This document shows positions 17,140 to 26,074 of a stretch of DNA of 64,000 nt, one piece after another. The stretch covers positions 372,001 to 436,000 of the forward strand of contig NZ_VEWK01000001.1 in NCBI RefSeq assembly GCF_006376675.1. The letters run 5' to 3'. Position 1 is the stretch's first letter. The number at the start of each line of letters is the position of its first letter. The translations under genes and the position numbers were made by a program. Origin of the DNA: Brucella pecoris (GTDB taxonomy: Bacteria; Pseudomonadota; Alphaproteobacteria; Rhizobiales; Rhizobiaceae). The notes under the pieces are model-generated. The model worked only from the letters and a program-made list of their open reading frames with translations. It was not told the origin of the DNA and did not search any database.

Positions 17140-18015
17140 ATGAGCTTAGCAATTGATTTGCCATCGGTTATTTCATCGGATGAGAGCGCTGAGAGGAGGG
17201 CGAATGAGGAAGCGGAGGTGCCCGGAACTAAATGTGGTTTAACTTGCGCCACGACGCAGATCGGACCGGTCAGCTATCACGGAAACGGTACGACTTTCAT
17301 CATTCTCAGGGAACAAGTTTACAATCTAAGATGGTATTCTTCTGTGTGGACAGGTGAAAAATCGAGTTGTTCAGCCGGAACTGTCTTCATCATTCCAGCT
17401 TCTACGGATTTATCAATCTATTGGCCTGAGCGAGCCGAAATTGTTATCGGGCAATTTGATGAGCAACTCGCGCAGGACGCACTTTTTGAGAGTTCACTAT
17501 TTGGGGAGAACAACGGATTCAGGAGTGCTATAAAGTTCTCATGCAAAGAGTGTCTGCCAATATGTCATATGATCTGGGAGGAAATCTGCCAGCGGAGTGG
17601 GCAAGGTGAGTCTTACTTGAATGCTCTCGGCTTGGTTCTGAGCCACACGATAGCTCTCAGCCTGTTAAATGATAGGGCTTTAATTGATAGCAAGGGCGGG
17701 CTTAGCGCGATAGCGTCTCACCAAATCGAAGCATATCTCGACCAGAATTTTCACAAGCCTCTTTCAGTTCCTGACATGGCTGAGTTGCTGGGAATCTCAG
17801 CAGGGCATTTTTCGACATGTTTTAGAATTAGTTTTGGGCAGACACCACACCAGTATCTGATGGGATTAAGACTTGATGAGGCTGAGCGGTGCCTCAGAAA
17901 AACATCTATGACAATAAGCGAGATTGCGCGCCATTTAAATTTTTCCAGCCAAAGTCATCTAACGACCGCTTTACGGAAATATCGACACGCAACTCCTGGA
18001 GAGTTGCGTAGATAG
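17140..18015 (+). CDS. AraC family transcriptional regulator
   Basis: A 291-residue regulator. The two AraC helix-turn-helix units occupy roughly residues 190-290 (SVPDMAELLGISAGHFSTCF and SEIARHLNFSSQSHLTTALR), ending in YRHATPGELRR. The N-terminal half (about 180 residues) is a sensor or dimerisation region of no recognised family. GAGG lies five bases before the ATG at 17140, preferred over ATG 17125. It is divergent from sitABCD with about 275 bases between, so co-regulation is possible but unproven. Confidence 0.88.
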   Translation: MSLAIDLPSVISSDESAERRANEEAEVPGTKCGLTCATTQIGPVSYHGNGTTFIILREQVYNLRWYSSVWTGEKSSCSAGTVFIIPASTDLSIYWPERAEIVIGQFDEQLAQDALFESSLFGENNGFRSAIKFSCKECLPICHMIWEEICQRSGQGESYLNALGLVLSHTIALSLLNDRALIDSKGGLSAIASHQIEAYLDQNFHKPLSVPDMAELLGISAGHFSTCFRISFGQTPHQYLMGLRLDEAERCLRKTSMTISEIARHLNFSSQSHLTTALRKYRHATPGELRR

Positions 18016-18110
18016 AGGTTTAGGGAAGGCTTCTTTCCAAAAACCTACCTAGCTTTCACGGGGCTCGAATGATGGCAACATAGTGCCGCTTAAAAAAATC
18101 GTATTCAGCT

Positions 18111-18386
18111 TTAAGTGTCTGTTGATTTGCGCTTCAGCCATTTGCGCCAGATGTGAAGCTCGCTTTTGCGGCGCCAGCGGCGGACGCGATGTGAGTCATG
18201 AGAAAGGACGATAAGTCCGAGTGGGATCATCCAGAAGCCGAGAATCGGTAGAAAGCCGAGCGAGCCACCGACTACGAGTGTGCCGCCAAGCATACGGCGC
18301 ATCATGACCGATTGCGGTATTGGGATTCGTCGTCCGAGAATCACAATGGTTTTTTTGGGGGGTGTTTCGGTGTATTGGTCACTCAC
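18111..18386 (-). CDS. Small membrane protein, PGPGW-like
   Basis: A 91-residue protein if it starts at GTG 18386 (SDQYTETPPKK...). It has a basic motif (RRIPIPQSVMMRRMLGG), two adjacent hydrophobic stretches (GGTLVVGGSLGFLPILGFWM and IPLGLIVLS), then an Arg/Trp-rich tail (RVRRWRRKSELHIWRKWLKR). This resembles the short PGPGW-type putative membrane proteins of Rhizobiales, though the PGPGW motif itself is not obvious. Function unknown. The open frame continues 48 codons upstream of the chosen GTG without conserved-looking content. Confidence 0.6.
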   Translation of the reverse strand: MSDQYTETPPKKTIVILGRRIPIPQSVMMRRMLGGTLVVGGSLGFLPILGFWMIPLGLIVLSHDSHRVRRWRRKSELHIWRKWLKRKSTDT

Positions 18387-18554
18387 AGGCGGATCTCTTA
18401 GGCTGGTATGTTGCCATTCACAGGAGGAAAACGTCCCAGAGAATATAGGGTTTCGAGGAGATAATGCAAAAAGATGAAAAAAAGTGGATTTAGCCCTTTG
18501 CAAACGTGAAATCCTTTTGCTATACGCCACATCGCTGACGCAACGAGCACCTGT

Positions 18555-18629
18555 TCCCCGGTAGCTCAGTGGTAGAGCAACCGGCTGTTAACCGGTTGGT
18601 CGCTGGTTCGAATCCGGCCCGGGGAGCCA
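18555..18629 (+). tRNA. tRNA-Asn (GTT)
   Basis: 75 nt including encoded CCA. Acceptor TCCCCGG/CCGGGGA, D-arm GCTCAGTGGTAGAGC, anticodon stem ACCGG-CTGTTAA-CCGGT with anticodon GTT, and T-arm GGTTCGAATCC. Confidence 0.97.
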
Positions 18630-19039
18630 CTTCAATTTTGAAGCTGCTTATTTTCCAATGTTTTGAACACTTGAAGTTTTCGACAGTACACAACACGGTA
18701 CGCAGAGGAAACACAACGCCTCCACCTTGAAGAACGAGAACTGTCCGTCTGTCGATGTTTTTAGCGGGATTAATGCTTCCGGCTATCTGAGTCCTGTGAC
18801 GATCGAACGAAATGAACGGGTTTTGGGGCTACTCACATAGGCGGTAAACCGCGACGCTCCCGAGGCTATTGAAATCACGCCACATATTTGCTCGCTAACG
18901 CTGGGCCAAGTCCGTCGGAAGTGTTTCTTTCATAATAGTTCCTTATGTCGTGTGCATATCGATTCCTCCCGTCCATGTTGAACCAAATCGTTCTTCGTGC
19001 GTTGGTTAGCTATCTGTTAACCATGATTGGAGAATGGCA

Positions 19040-19129
19040 ATGCCTTGGTATTTTCGTCTCGAATCCGGCTTTGCCGTTGTTTTTGTGATAGCGGTTTGTG
19101 CCCACGTGCTTGTTCAGTTGATCCGATAG
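19040..19129 (+). CDS. Possible small single-span membrane protein
   Basis: A 29-codon ORF, too short for routine calling. GGAGA lies six bases before its ATG. The product starts MPWYFRLES, continues as one hydrophobic stretch (about residues 10-27, FAVVFVIAVCAHVLVQL) and ends with IR. That layout is typical of small membrane proteins. No family is recognised and it sits in an otherwise empty region, so it may be chance. Confidence 0.3.
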   Translation: MPWYFRLESGFAVVFVIAVCAHVLVQLIR

Positions 19130-19350
19130 TTGGGGCAGCATTTTCCAATAAGGTTACGACGGCGCAGGCGATCGCGAATAGCAGATCGACCAAATTGCCA
19201 GTAGCTTTTGTGGGAAGTGATCATCTAATGGCGCGTTGATGAGATTGCTGGATGCTGCAAGTTTTTATCACGAAGATGACGCAGTAGGACCATGTCTGAT
19301 GCGTGTTGAGCTTCCGGTCATTTTTGTTTCGGAAGACCGCGTGGCTTGAA

Positions 19351-19395
19351 GCGCGTACCGAAAAGTGCGAAACGGTTTTCGGATAAGATTCGCGT
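19351..19395. repeat. GAAAACCGTTTC palindromic repeat, copy 3 (inverted orientation)
   Basis: GCGCGTACCGAAAAGTGCGAAACGGTTTTCGG is the reverse complement of the core in the other copies. It sits about 15 bases from a second module (19411-19443). Confidence 0.75.
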
Positions 19396-19410
19396 TAAAA
19401 CAAACAATTA

Positions 19411-19443
19411 GAGCGCCGATCTAATTCAATCAGACCGGCGCTC
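19411..19443. repeat. GAGCGCCG hairpin module of the palindromic repeat
   Basis: GAGCGCCG...CGGCGCTC, a perfect 8-bp stem with a 17-nt loop. A half copy occurs beside repeat copy 2 (about 10410) and a related AGAGCATT hairpin beside copy 4 (44381), so the element is modular. Confidence 0.65.
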
Positions 19444-19525
19444 AAATCGACTGTTGAGAGAATCGAAACAGGTGTGTGAGCACTCATTTCGTCTATCCCA
19501 GAGGGAAGAAATGAATGCGGTTCCG

Positions 19526-20150
19526 GTGTAGCGCTGAAGAAGCAGACCGTGCTTCTTCATCACGCGATAAACCCGCTTGGCATTCGGCCACGAGCGACCT
19601 CGTTCAGGGGCTTTGCGCCGTAGAACAGCATAAACGCGTTGATAGCCATAGGTCGACATTTCCGCAATGACCGCCCTGAGCTGAGCAATCAGATCATCAT
19701 CGGGAAGCGGAGGTCGCTCTCGGGCTTTGGAAAGGGAGCCTGTGGCAGGTACCGCGATATTCGACCGAACACCCCCTAAAGTCTCGCAGACCGTTTTCAT
19801 CGCAAAACGTCCTTCGGCAGCGAGACTGAGTGCAGCATGCGTTTTTTTGGGTCGTTGGCGATTTCGAGAGCTTCCTTGAGAATTTCCTCCTCCATCGTCT
19901 TCTTGCCCAGAAGACGATGCAATTCTTTAATCTGAGCCTGAAGTGCCCGCTATTCCGAGGCCGGGACAATCTCCTCTTCGGCTGCCGTTGCGACCAAGGC
20001 ACCCTGTGACGCAAGTTTGCGCCACGCGAACAGTTGGTTAGGCGCAATGCCATGACGACGGACGACCAGTCTGACCTGCACGTCCGCCTCGTAGACGATC
20101 GCAAGCTTCTCTGCTGTATTCCAGCGTCGCCGCCGCTCAGGGGGCTATTC
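19526..20150 (-). pseudogene. Broken IS3-family (IS2 group) transposase, orfA plus 5' part of orfB
   Basis: On the minus strand orfA starts without a clear start codon (RRRWNTAEKLAIVYEADVQV, then RHGIAPNQLFAWRKLA) and is interrupted by an in-frame TAG at 19950-19952. Beyond it the orfA leucine-zipper-like end LLGKKTMEEEILKEALEIA remains. A CCCAAAAAAC run near 19837-19846 is the usual -1 frameshift site into orfB (AMKTVCETLGGVRSNIA, ...STYGYQRVYAVLRRK...KRVYRVMKKHGLLLQRYTG). OrfB stops matching after RYTG near 19526; the whole DDE catalytic part is missing. The element is dead. Inverted repeat ends were not identified. Confidence 0.85.
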
Positions 20151-20308
20151 CAAGGATTTGACAAAATGTGAAAAGACCTCGGAGTTCCCCCGGGGCTTCT
20201 AAGAAACCCAACAGAGGTTACGTGGGTTTTTCTGAAATGCAGCGTAAGGAACATTTTGGCTCTGAATTCAGTTGACTCTTTTATCAGTCCAACTGTCGGA
20301 GTAGGGAA

Positions 20309-20590
20309 ATGAAACGAGCAGCAATTGTGATGACGCTACTATTGTTCTCCTCGAGCATGACTTTCGCACAGGAATCGGGGATGCCAACGCAATCAGGCAC
20401 ACAAGAACCCGAAGTGCCTGGCAATCCGCCACCTGCACCCGGGCAGCCGCCTTCCGACCCAGATAGTGTTTACGTTCCTCAAGAGTCTGGATCACAGAAA
20501 CAGGACCGGCTTCCAAGGCCTGAACAGGATAAATGTGCCCCGGGACAGGATGCAAAAAAGTGCGTTGAACAGCAACGCGGTCGCAAATGA
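20309..20590 (+). CDS. Small secreted proline-rich protein
   Basis: A 93-residue protein with a signal peptide (residues 1-20, MKRAAIVMTLLLFSSSMTFA, cleavage before QES). The mature part is low complexity and rich in Pro, Gln, Gly and Ser (PEVPGNPPPAPGQPPSDPDS), with two cysteines near the C-terminus (KCAPGQDAKKCVEQQRGRK). GGAGTAGGGA precedes the ATG. Probably periplasmic or exported. No family or function recognised. Isolated between the IS remnant and tRNA-Cys. Confidence 0.65.
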   Translation: MKRAAIVMTLLLFSSSMTFAQESGMPTQSGTQEPEVPGNPPPAPGQPPSDPDSVYVPQESGSQKQDRLPRPEQDKCAPGQDAKKCVEQQRGRK

Positions 20591-21019
20591 CGCGTTCTTT
20601 TTCGAAGCTCAGCCCTACTGAAATTCGGTATGTGTTGTATTGTTGGCAGCAACCGAGGCTGACCAACGAAAGATCGACCGCACCGTAGTGCAGGCGGCGT
20701 ATGGTCGAAAGACGAGTGCGCTATTCACGACAAGAAGTAATAGGGGCAACCGCATTCATTGTTCTGCTCCAGCGAAGCAGACGCACACACGCCACCAAGC
20801 ATGCCTGTAATGTTATCGGGCGGTGTACAGGTGTTCTTATTATGTTCACGGTAATGAATAGAGTCAAGCATGTTGTGTTCCATGTCGCATGGATTCACCC
20901 GACTTTTTTGTAACCCTTTGTAATTTATGGGAATCAATTTGTAGTAGGATGCAACATGGCTAACCATGTCAGTATCGACGCAAATTCCTATAACTCATTG
21001 ATTTTATTTGGTGAAAATT
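20591..21019. other. Intergenic region without a supported gene
   Basis: About 430 bases. Short frames on both strands lack ribosome sites and family resemblance. One small dyad (GCACCGTAGTGC, near 20679) is the only structure noticed. Confidence 0.4.
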
Positions 21020-21093
21020 TGGAGGCCTCGCCCGGAATCGAACCGGGGTGCAAGGATTTGCAGTCCTCTGCGTAACCACTCCGCCACGAGGCC
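21020..21093 (-). tRNA. tRNA-Cys (GCA)
   Basis: 74 nt including CCA on the minus strand. Acceptor GGCCTCG/CGAGGCC, anticodon loop CTGCAAA with anticodon GCA, and T-arm GGTTCGATTCC. Confidence 0.97.
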
Positions 21094-21223
21094 TTCCGTA
21101 AAGCCGCTACCAAATCAGTTGGCAGTGCCTTGGTCCGTTCCAATATTGATACAGACTGGTCTCGTCAAGCGGTTAGAGGCAAATGTCGAAATTTTCTACA
21201 AAGGTTTATTCGCCCTAGAAAAC

Positions 21224-22561
21224 TCAAGGCTGTTCGTCTCGGTCAGGCGGCATTTGCGGGCGCGCAAGATTACCCTTGGAAAAAGTATAGCCTGTTTCGA
21301 CAACACTTGACCCAAATTTGTTTCGCAACCGGTCAACAGCGTTTTCGGCAACGGCGCGTTTGGTTGCCTGTGTGTCAACAAGGTCAGGTGGGTCGGCCCG
21401 GTCACTTGAAGAAATCTCGCTAACCCCAATTCCAAGCAGCCGAAATCGTGTCCCGTCCAGTTCCTTTTCAAGAAGCTGTAATCCGTGGCGGAAGATTCTG
21501 TCAGCTAGCTGGGTCGGATCGGCAAGCTGACGATTGCGCGTGCGCGATTTGAAATCTTGCGTTTTCAGCTTCAGGACGACGGTGCGACCGGCTATTTCTC
21601 CTGCTTTCAGCCGCCGCGAGACCTTTTCAGCAAGCGCGCGAAGAACCGGAATGAGATCGCAGGCCTCTGACAGGTCGTTGTTGAAGGTCGTCTCGGCTGA
21701 AACGCTTTTCATGTCATGGTCCGGCTCAACTTTGCGGCTATCCTGGCCTCGGGACAAACGATAAAGACGCTGTCCCATCGTACCATAGGCCTTCATGAGC
21801 GTCCCTTCCTGCATCGTCTGTAGCTGGCCAATAGACCGAATTCCGTCGCTTTCCAACTTGGCTGCAAAGGCCTTGCCGACACCCCAGATTGTGCTGACAG
21901 ATCGGTCCCGCAGAAATGTCAGTGCTTCCACCTCGCCGATGACAGAGAACCCCCGCGGTTTTTCGATGTCGGACGCAACTTTGGCTAAAAACTTACAGTA
22001 AGATAGCCCAATCGAAGCGGAAATACCGATTTCATCCTCTACTCGTTTGGCAAAGCGGGCGAGAACAATAGCAGGCGGCGCCTTATGCAGGCGCTCTGTA
22101 CCACTCAGGTCCAGAAAAGCTTCATCAATGGACAGAGGCTCCACGAGCGGTGTCAGGTCACGCATCATCTGTCGGATTTCGCGACCGACGCGGACATATT
22201 TTTCCATGTTCGGCTTGACGACGACTGCGTCACGACACGCTTCCAGCGCCTTGAACATAGGCATTGCTGATCGTACGCCGTGAATGCGAGCAAGATAGCA
22301 GGCGGTCGACACGACGCCGCGCTTCCCGCCGCCAATGATGAGCGGTTTGTCTCGCAGTTCCGGATTGTCCCGTTTTTCAACCGAGGCGTAAAATGCGTCG
22401 CAATCAATATGCGCCAAGGTGAGCTTATAAAGCTCTTTGTGGCGTAGAAGGCGGGGACTGCCACATGCATGGCATCGCCTGATCGCGTCCGATTTCTGCG
22501 GCGAAAGACAATCGCGGCATACACCTTTTTCCGGATTGTTGGGGGCAGTGGTATCAGCCAT
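21224..22561 (-). CDS. dinB: DNA polymerase IV (Y-family, translesion)
   Basis: A 445-residue Y-family polymerase. The catalytic site I is at [19 protein letters not shown] and the catalytic acidic pair at [14 protein letters not shown]. Helix-hairpin-helix motifs ([15 protein letters not shown]) and the little-finger domain follow. About 50 extra N-terminal residues carry two CxxC pairs (CRDC and CHAC), probably a zinc ribbon, as in other rhizobial DinB proteins. The ATG at 22561 is preferred to 22585 because an SOS box lies between 22580 and 22594. It bypasses damaged bases during replication. Confidence 0.93.
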   Translation of the reverse strand: MADTTAPNNPEKGVCRDCLSPQKSDAIRRCHACGSPRLLRHKELYKLTLAHIDCDAFYASVEKRDNPELRDKPLIIGGGKRGVVSTACYLARIHGVRSAMPMFKALEACRDAVVVKPNMEKYVRVGREIRQMMRDLTPLVEPLSIDEAFLDLSGTERLHKAPPAIVLARFAKRVEDEIGISASIGLSYCKFLAKVASDIEKPRGFSVIGEVEALTFLRDRSVSTIWGVGKAFAAKLESDGIRSIGQLQTMQEGTLMKAYGTMGQRLYRLSRGQDSRKVEPDHDMKSVSAETTFNNDLSEACDLIPVLRALAEKVSRRLKAGEIAGRTVVLKLKTQDFKSRTRNRQLADPTQLADRIFRHGLQLLEKELDGTRFRLLGIGVSEISSSDRADPPDLVDTQATKRAVAENAVDRLRNKFGSSVVETGYTFSKGNLARPQMPPDRDEQP

Positions 22562-22579
22562 GAGGACGAACCGTCTGAT

Positions 22580-22594
22580 GAACATAAAAGGAAC
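22580..22594 (-). promoter_or_regulatory. LexA (SOS) box upstream of dinB
   Basis: On the minus strand GTTC-CTTTTAT-GTTC exactly matches the alphaproteobacterial LexA consensus GTTC-N7-GTTC. It ends 19 bases before the dinB ATG, close enough to block transcription initiation. Confidence 0.85.
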
Positions 22595-22911
22595 ATCCTT
22601 TTATAGCATCGAAAGGCCGGGGCGCCACCGGGATAAATGATGCTGGCTGGTCTTACACTTGACATTGCCGGGAATATCACCAAGTTTAGCATCATGAACA
22701 ACCGTTTTGCATCCATACTTCATCGGGTTTATCCGATCACGGGATAGCTACCCTCGAGTTCTGCCTAGCGCAGGGGAACTCCGGGGGACGGTACGCCGCC
22801 TGTTCGACAGCGGATTTCAAATAAGCGCTTTCACCAAAATCAATCTGAACAGCTTCGTGCCGAAAGACAGCACGGAGACTTATTACCTTTCAACAGCAGT
22901 GAGCACTCGCC
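22595..22911. other. Intergenic region between dinB and rnk
   Basis: About 320 bases carrying both divergent promoters. Apart from the LexA box at its edge no gene, repeat or strong hairpin was seen. Confidence 0.4.
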
Positions 22912-23340
22912 ATGAGCGGAAAGAATCGCAAGAAGCCCAATATCGTCGTCAGCGAAGTCGACTATGAACGCCTGATGGGGCTGGCCACCAATGTTTCCGA
23001 ACGTCTCGAGGAGATTGCCGAGGAACTGATGGTCGAACTCGATCGTGCGAAAGTGGTGCCCGCGAAGCGTTTGCCGCAGAACGTGATTCACATGGGCTCT
23101 ACCGTGGAGTTTCGTTCCAATGATGGACAAGAGCGCCGGGTGACGCTGGTTTATCCAGGCGAGGCAGATATCGCACAAGGCAAAATTTCGATTCTCACGC
23201 CTATCGGAACTGCGTTGATCGGCCTTGCTCCCGGCCAGTCAATTTCCTGGAGTGCACGCGATGGCAAGCAGCACGAGCTGAACGTGTTGTCGGTTTCAGA
23301 TGAAGCTGAGGCCGCTACGGCAAATCCTGCCGCTGAATAG
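22912..23340 (+). CDS. rnk: Rnk-like nucleoside diphosphate kinase regulator (GreA/GreB C-terminal domain)
   Basis: A 142-residue protein. The N-terminal helical part (VDYERLMGLATNVSERLEEIAEELMVELDRA) is followed by the GreA/GreB-type FKBP-like domain (GSTVEFRSNDGQERRVTLVYPGEADIAQGKISILTPIGTALIGL). Proteins of this kind bind RNA polymerase near the secondary channel and influence nucleotide pools. It lacks the acidic coiled-coil tip of GreA, so it is unlikely to cleave RNA. An independent unit with its own terminator. Confidence 0.85.
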   Translation: MSGKNRKKPNIVVSEVDYERLMGLATNVSERLEEIAEELMVELDRAKVVPAKRLPQNVIHMGSTVEFRSNDGQERRVTLVYPGEADIAQGKISILTPIGTALIGLAPGQSISWSARDGKQHELNVLSVSDEAEAATANPAAE

Positions 23341-23346
23341 TCTATA

Positions 23347-23370
23347 AAAAGCCCGGCAAGCCGGGCTTTT
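23347..23370 (+). terminator. Rho-independent terminator of rnk
   Basis: AAAA-GCCCGGC-AA-GCCGGGC-TTTT; seven GC pairs and A/T runs on both sides, so it can work in either direction between convergent genes. Confidence 0.9.
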
Positions 23371-23394
23371 TAGTATATCGATTGGGACATTGAG

Positions 23395-23682
23395 CTAAAG
23401 GTGCTGGTTTACCCCTCCAGGCAGGTACGTCAGAGCTTTCTCGATTGTTGCCGGATCACGGCCTGCGTCTTCGCAGTAGCGAAGCAATGTCGGCTCATGG
23501 GCCAGAAAAAACTGTAATACACCGGCAAGAAAGCCGGGCTCTAGCGCTGCTTGTCGAATCGACGTGGCCTCTATGCCTGTCAGTGCGAGAAAGCGAGGCA
23601 GCAGGTCCTTATCCTGCGCCAGCCACCCTAACGCTTCAATAGCGATTGCTTGGGCATCCGCTTGGCCCATCGGCGCTTTCAT
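23395..23682 (-). CDS. DUF3572 family protein
   Basis: A 95-residue protein (ADAQAIAIEALGWLAQDKDLL, then FLAHEPTLLRYCEDAG), matching the short helical DUF3572 family of alphaproteobacteria. It has no signal or membrane segment. GGAGA precedes the ATG at 23682; the open frame 21 codons further upstream is not conserved-looking. Function unknown. Lies next to divK-pleD, an arrangement I recall from other Rhizobiales. Confidence 0.8.
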   Translation of the reverse strand: MKAPMGQADAQAIAIEALGWLAQDKDLLPRFLALTGIEATSIRQAALEPGFLAGVLQFFLAHEPTLLRYCEDAGRDPATIEKALTYLPGGVNQHL

Positions 23683-23876
23683 GTGGTTTCTCCGCTTTTC
23701 CCTTGGTTTCGCCGAATGTGTACCGGTCGACTTGTCGAGGAACAACGGAATTATTTGCCTTTCATCAATGAAATGAGGTTAAACTATTCGCAGTCTAAAA
23801 AGTGGGGACATTCTGGCAGATAAGAAAATCGAGCAAATGCCGGGTTGCTACAGGGAATAAGACCAAGGAATTTTCG

Positions 23877-24248
23877 ATGCCGAAAAGTGTAATGATCGTC
23901 GAAGACAACGAACTGAATATGAAGTTGTTTCGCGATCTTATCGAAGCCAGCGGATATGAGACCATCAGGACGAGAAACGGGCTTGAGGCGCTGGATCTTG
24001 CACGAGAACATCGACCTGACCTGATTCTTATGGACATACAGCTACCCGAAGTGTCGGGGCTGGAAGTTACCAAATGGCTGAAGGATGACGACGAATTACG
24101 GCATATTCCGGTTATTGCCGTAACGGCGTTTGCAATGAAGGGCGACGAGGAACGCATTCGGCAGGGAGGCTGTGAAGCCTATATATCCAAGCCGATATCG
24201 GTTCCGCGCTTCATAGAAACAATTAAATCCTATCTGGGCGACGCTTAG
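23877..24248 (+). CDS. divK: Cell-cycle single-domain response regulator DivK
   Basis: A 123-residue receiver domain with acidic pocket VEDNE, phospho-acceptor Asp in [10 protein letters not shown] (about residue 53), switch Thr in AVTAFAM and Lys in YISKPI. No output domain. In Caulobacter, DivK relays phosphate between the kinases PleC and DivJ and controls the DivL-CckA-CtrA pathway. AAGGA precedes the ATG. It is 23 bases upstream of pleD, as in Caulobacter and Brucella. Confidence 0.95.
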   Translation: MPKSVMIVEDNELNMKLFRDLIEASGYETIRTRNGLEALDLAREHRPDLILMDIQLPEVSGLEVTKWLKDDDELRHIPVIAVTAFAMKGDEERIRQGGCEAYISKPISVPRFIETIKSYLGDA

Positions 24249-24271
24249 CGGAAAATAGGGCGAGGGGCATC

Positions 24272-25657
24272 ATGACTGCACGAATTCTCGTCGTTGACGA
24301 TGTGGATTCCAATGTAAAGCTCCTCGAGGCACGGCTGCTATCTGAATATTATGAGGTTGTTACGGCTTATAATGGACCCGAGGCCATAGAAATTTGCCTG
24401 GGCGGGCAGATTGATGTCGTGCTCCTCGACATATTAATGCCGGATATGGACGGTTTTGAAGTGTGCCGTCGTCTAAAGGACGATCCACGCACATCCAATA
24501 TTCCGGTTGTGATGGTCACTTCGCTCGATGGTTCCGAGGACAAGATTCGTGGTCTCGAAGCCGGCGCCGATGACTTTCTGTCCAAGCCTGTCAGTGATCT
24601 TCAGCTTATGTCGCGTGTGAAGAGCCTGGCACGGCTGAAACTGGTTTCTGACGAGCTGTTCCAACGGACCGGTACAATTGCCGATGCCGAGGTGGAAACG
24701 CTGCTGGCAAGCAAGATGGGCGGTAATTATGCCGATGAGGACGAGGTAGCGCGTATTCTCATCGTTGATGAGGATGAACTGGCTGCTGCACGATTGCGTC
24801 TCGTTTTTGGGGAGACCTATCGTGTCGATGTGGCCAGCGATGCCAATACGGCTTTGATCCGGGCGATAGATACGGATTACGACAGCATCGTCGTTTCAGC
24901 CAATTTCACTTATTACGATCCGCTTCGTCTATGCTCGCAGTTGCGGACCATTGAGCGTACAAGGCTGGTGCCGATCATTCTCGTTGTTCGGGAAGATGAG
25001 GGGGCACTTGTGGTGCGTGCGCTGGAGCTTGGCGTAAATGACTATCTGATGCGCCCGCTTGAGAAGCTGGAGCTGTTTGCCCGCTTGCGAACCCAGATCA
25101 AGCGGAAGTGCTACAATGATCTTTTGCGGCAAAGCCTCAATCGCACAATCACTATGGCGGTAACGGATAGTCTTACAGGGCTGCACAACCGCCGTTATCT
25201 TGATACGCACATGCCTGTCCTGCTGACACGCGCCATTGGGCGTGAGCGTCCATTGTCAGTCATTATGCTCGACTTCGATCACTTCAAACGGATCAATGAT
25301 CAATATGGACATGATGCCGGTGACGATGTCCTTCGTGAGTTTGCGGCGCGTCTGCGCAAGAATATCCGCGGGATGGATCTCATGTGTCGCTACGGCGGAG
25401 AGGAATTCGTCGTAGTTCTGCCGGACAGTGATGTGGAAGCCGCGAAGGCTGTCGCAGAGCGAATCCGCATCGCTGTGTCGGACACGTCCTTTATTGTCGC
25501 CAACGGCAAGCACAAGGTTAATTTGACCATCAGCATGGGGGTCGCTGGACTGAGGTTGATGGGAGACAGCGCCGACGCTCTTTTCTCGAGGACAGATGCA
25601 GCGCTTTATCAGGCAAAGAAAGGTGGTCGTAACCGCATCGTCTCCTCTGCCGCCTAA
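24272..25657 (+). CDS. pleD: Response regulator and diguanylate cyclase PleD
   Basis: A 461-residue protein with two receiver domains and a GGDEF domain. The first receiver (residues 1-125) has LLDILMPDMDG with the phospho-Asp. The second (about 155-275) is degenerate, with NFTYYDP where the acceptor Asp region should be, and serves for dimerisation. The GGEEF active site is at 375-379 and the inhibitory RGMD (RxxD) site at 366-369, so product feedback should work. It makes cyclic di-GMP when phosphorylated and drives the motile-to-sessile cell change. Co-transcribed with divK. Confidence 0.95.
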   Translation: MTARILVVDDVDSNVKLLEARLLSEYYEVVTAYNGPEAIEICLGGQIDVVLLDILMPDMDGFEVCRRLKDDPRTSNIPVVMVTSLDGSEDKIRGLEAGADDFLSKPVSDLQLMSRVKSLARLKLVSDELFQRTGTIADAEVETLLASKMGGNYADEDEVARILIVDEDELAAARLRLVFGETYRVDVASDANTALIRAIDTDYDSIVVSANFTYYDPLRLCSQLRTIERTRLVPIILVVREDEGALVVRALELGVNDYLMRPLEKLELFARLRTQIKRKCYNDLLRQSLNRTITMAVTDSLTGLHNRRYLDTHMPVLLTRAIGRERPLSVIMLDFDHFKRINDQYGHDAGDDVLREFAARLRKNIRGMDLMCRYGGEEFVVVLPDSDVEAAKAVAERIRIAVSDTSFIVANGKHKVNLTISMGVAGLRLMGDSADALFSRTDAALYQAKKGGRNRIVSSAA

Positions 25658-25680
25658 AATCAAGCGCGGGATGGAAAGCA

Positions 25681-25710
25681 AAAAAGCCGTCTCTTTCGAG
25701 ACGGCTTTTT
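25681..25710 (+). terminator. Rho-independent terminator after pleD
   Basis: AAAAAGCCGTCTC-TTTC-GAGACGGCTTTTT: an 8-bp GC-rich core with flanking A5/T5, likely bidirectional between pleD and rpmG. Confidence 0.93.
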
Positions 25711-25746
25711 ATTTCAATCGTCTTGTCGATGACGACCGGAAGCGAA

Positions 25747-25914
25747 TTACTTGATCTTCGTTTCCTTGAAATCGACGTGCTTGCGCGCAATCGGGTCGTA
25801 TTTGGTCTTTGTCATCTTTTCCGTCATCGTGCGGCTGTTCTTCTTCGTTACGTAGAAGAAGCCGGTGTCAGCGGTCGACAAAAGCTTGATCTTGATCGTC
25901 GTAGCCTTGGCCAT
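25747..25914 (-). CDS. rpmG: 50S ribosomal protein L33
   Basis: A 55-residue basic protein, [20 protein letters not shown] then [20 protein letters not shown], ending in DFKETKIK. It is the alphaproteobacterial L33 form without the four zinc-binding cysteines, so it does not depend on zinc. Stands alone. A palindromic repeat lies upstream at 25944. Confidence 0.96.
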   Translation of the reverse strand: MAKATTIKIKLLSTADTGFFYVTKKNSRTMTEKMTKTKYDPIARKHVDFKETKIK

Positions 25915-25943
25915 ATCGAATTACCTGCTCTGTATCTTTGCTG

Positions 25944-25991
25944 GAGCATGATCTTGCCGAAAACCGGTTCCCAACTCTCGGGATCATGCTC
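25944..25991. repeat. GAGCATGATC palindromic repeat
   Basis: GAGCATGATC...GATCATGCTC, a perfect 10-bp inverted repeat with core TTGCCGAAAACCGGTTCCCA. It is related to the rhizobial interspersed elements with GAAAACCGGTT cores and lies in the leader region of rpmG. Confidence 0.75.
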
Positions 25992-26074
25992 AATGGATGG
26001 AAACCTCCAGCGATTCCGGTAATCTCATCCGGCAGCGGAAATTTGGCGCGACACTACGTATTGGTGGCGAAAAG

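Larger units (their letters stand above)
18630..19525 (+). other. Mostly non-coding stretch between tRNA-Asn and the IS remnant
   Basis: About 900 bases with no long gene. It contains a possible 29-codon ORF at 19040 and two palindromic repeat modules at 19351-19443. Its place next to a tRNA gene and a broken insertion sequence suggests an eroded accessory insertion. No integrase or direct repeat of the tRNA end was seen. Confidence 0.5.

Noticed and set aside
19697..20254. 185-codon minus-strand frame over the IS remnant
   Set aside because: A shifted reading of orfA; the true orfA is in another frame and contains a stop.
20725..20967. 80-codon minus-strand frame with several cysteines near its end
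   Set aside because: No ribosome site, no signal peptide and no family resemblance; likely chance in an intergenic region.
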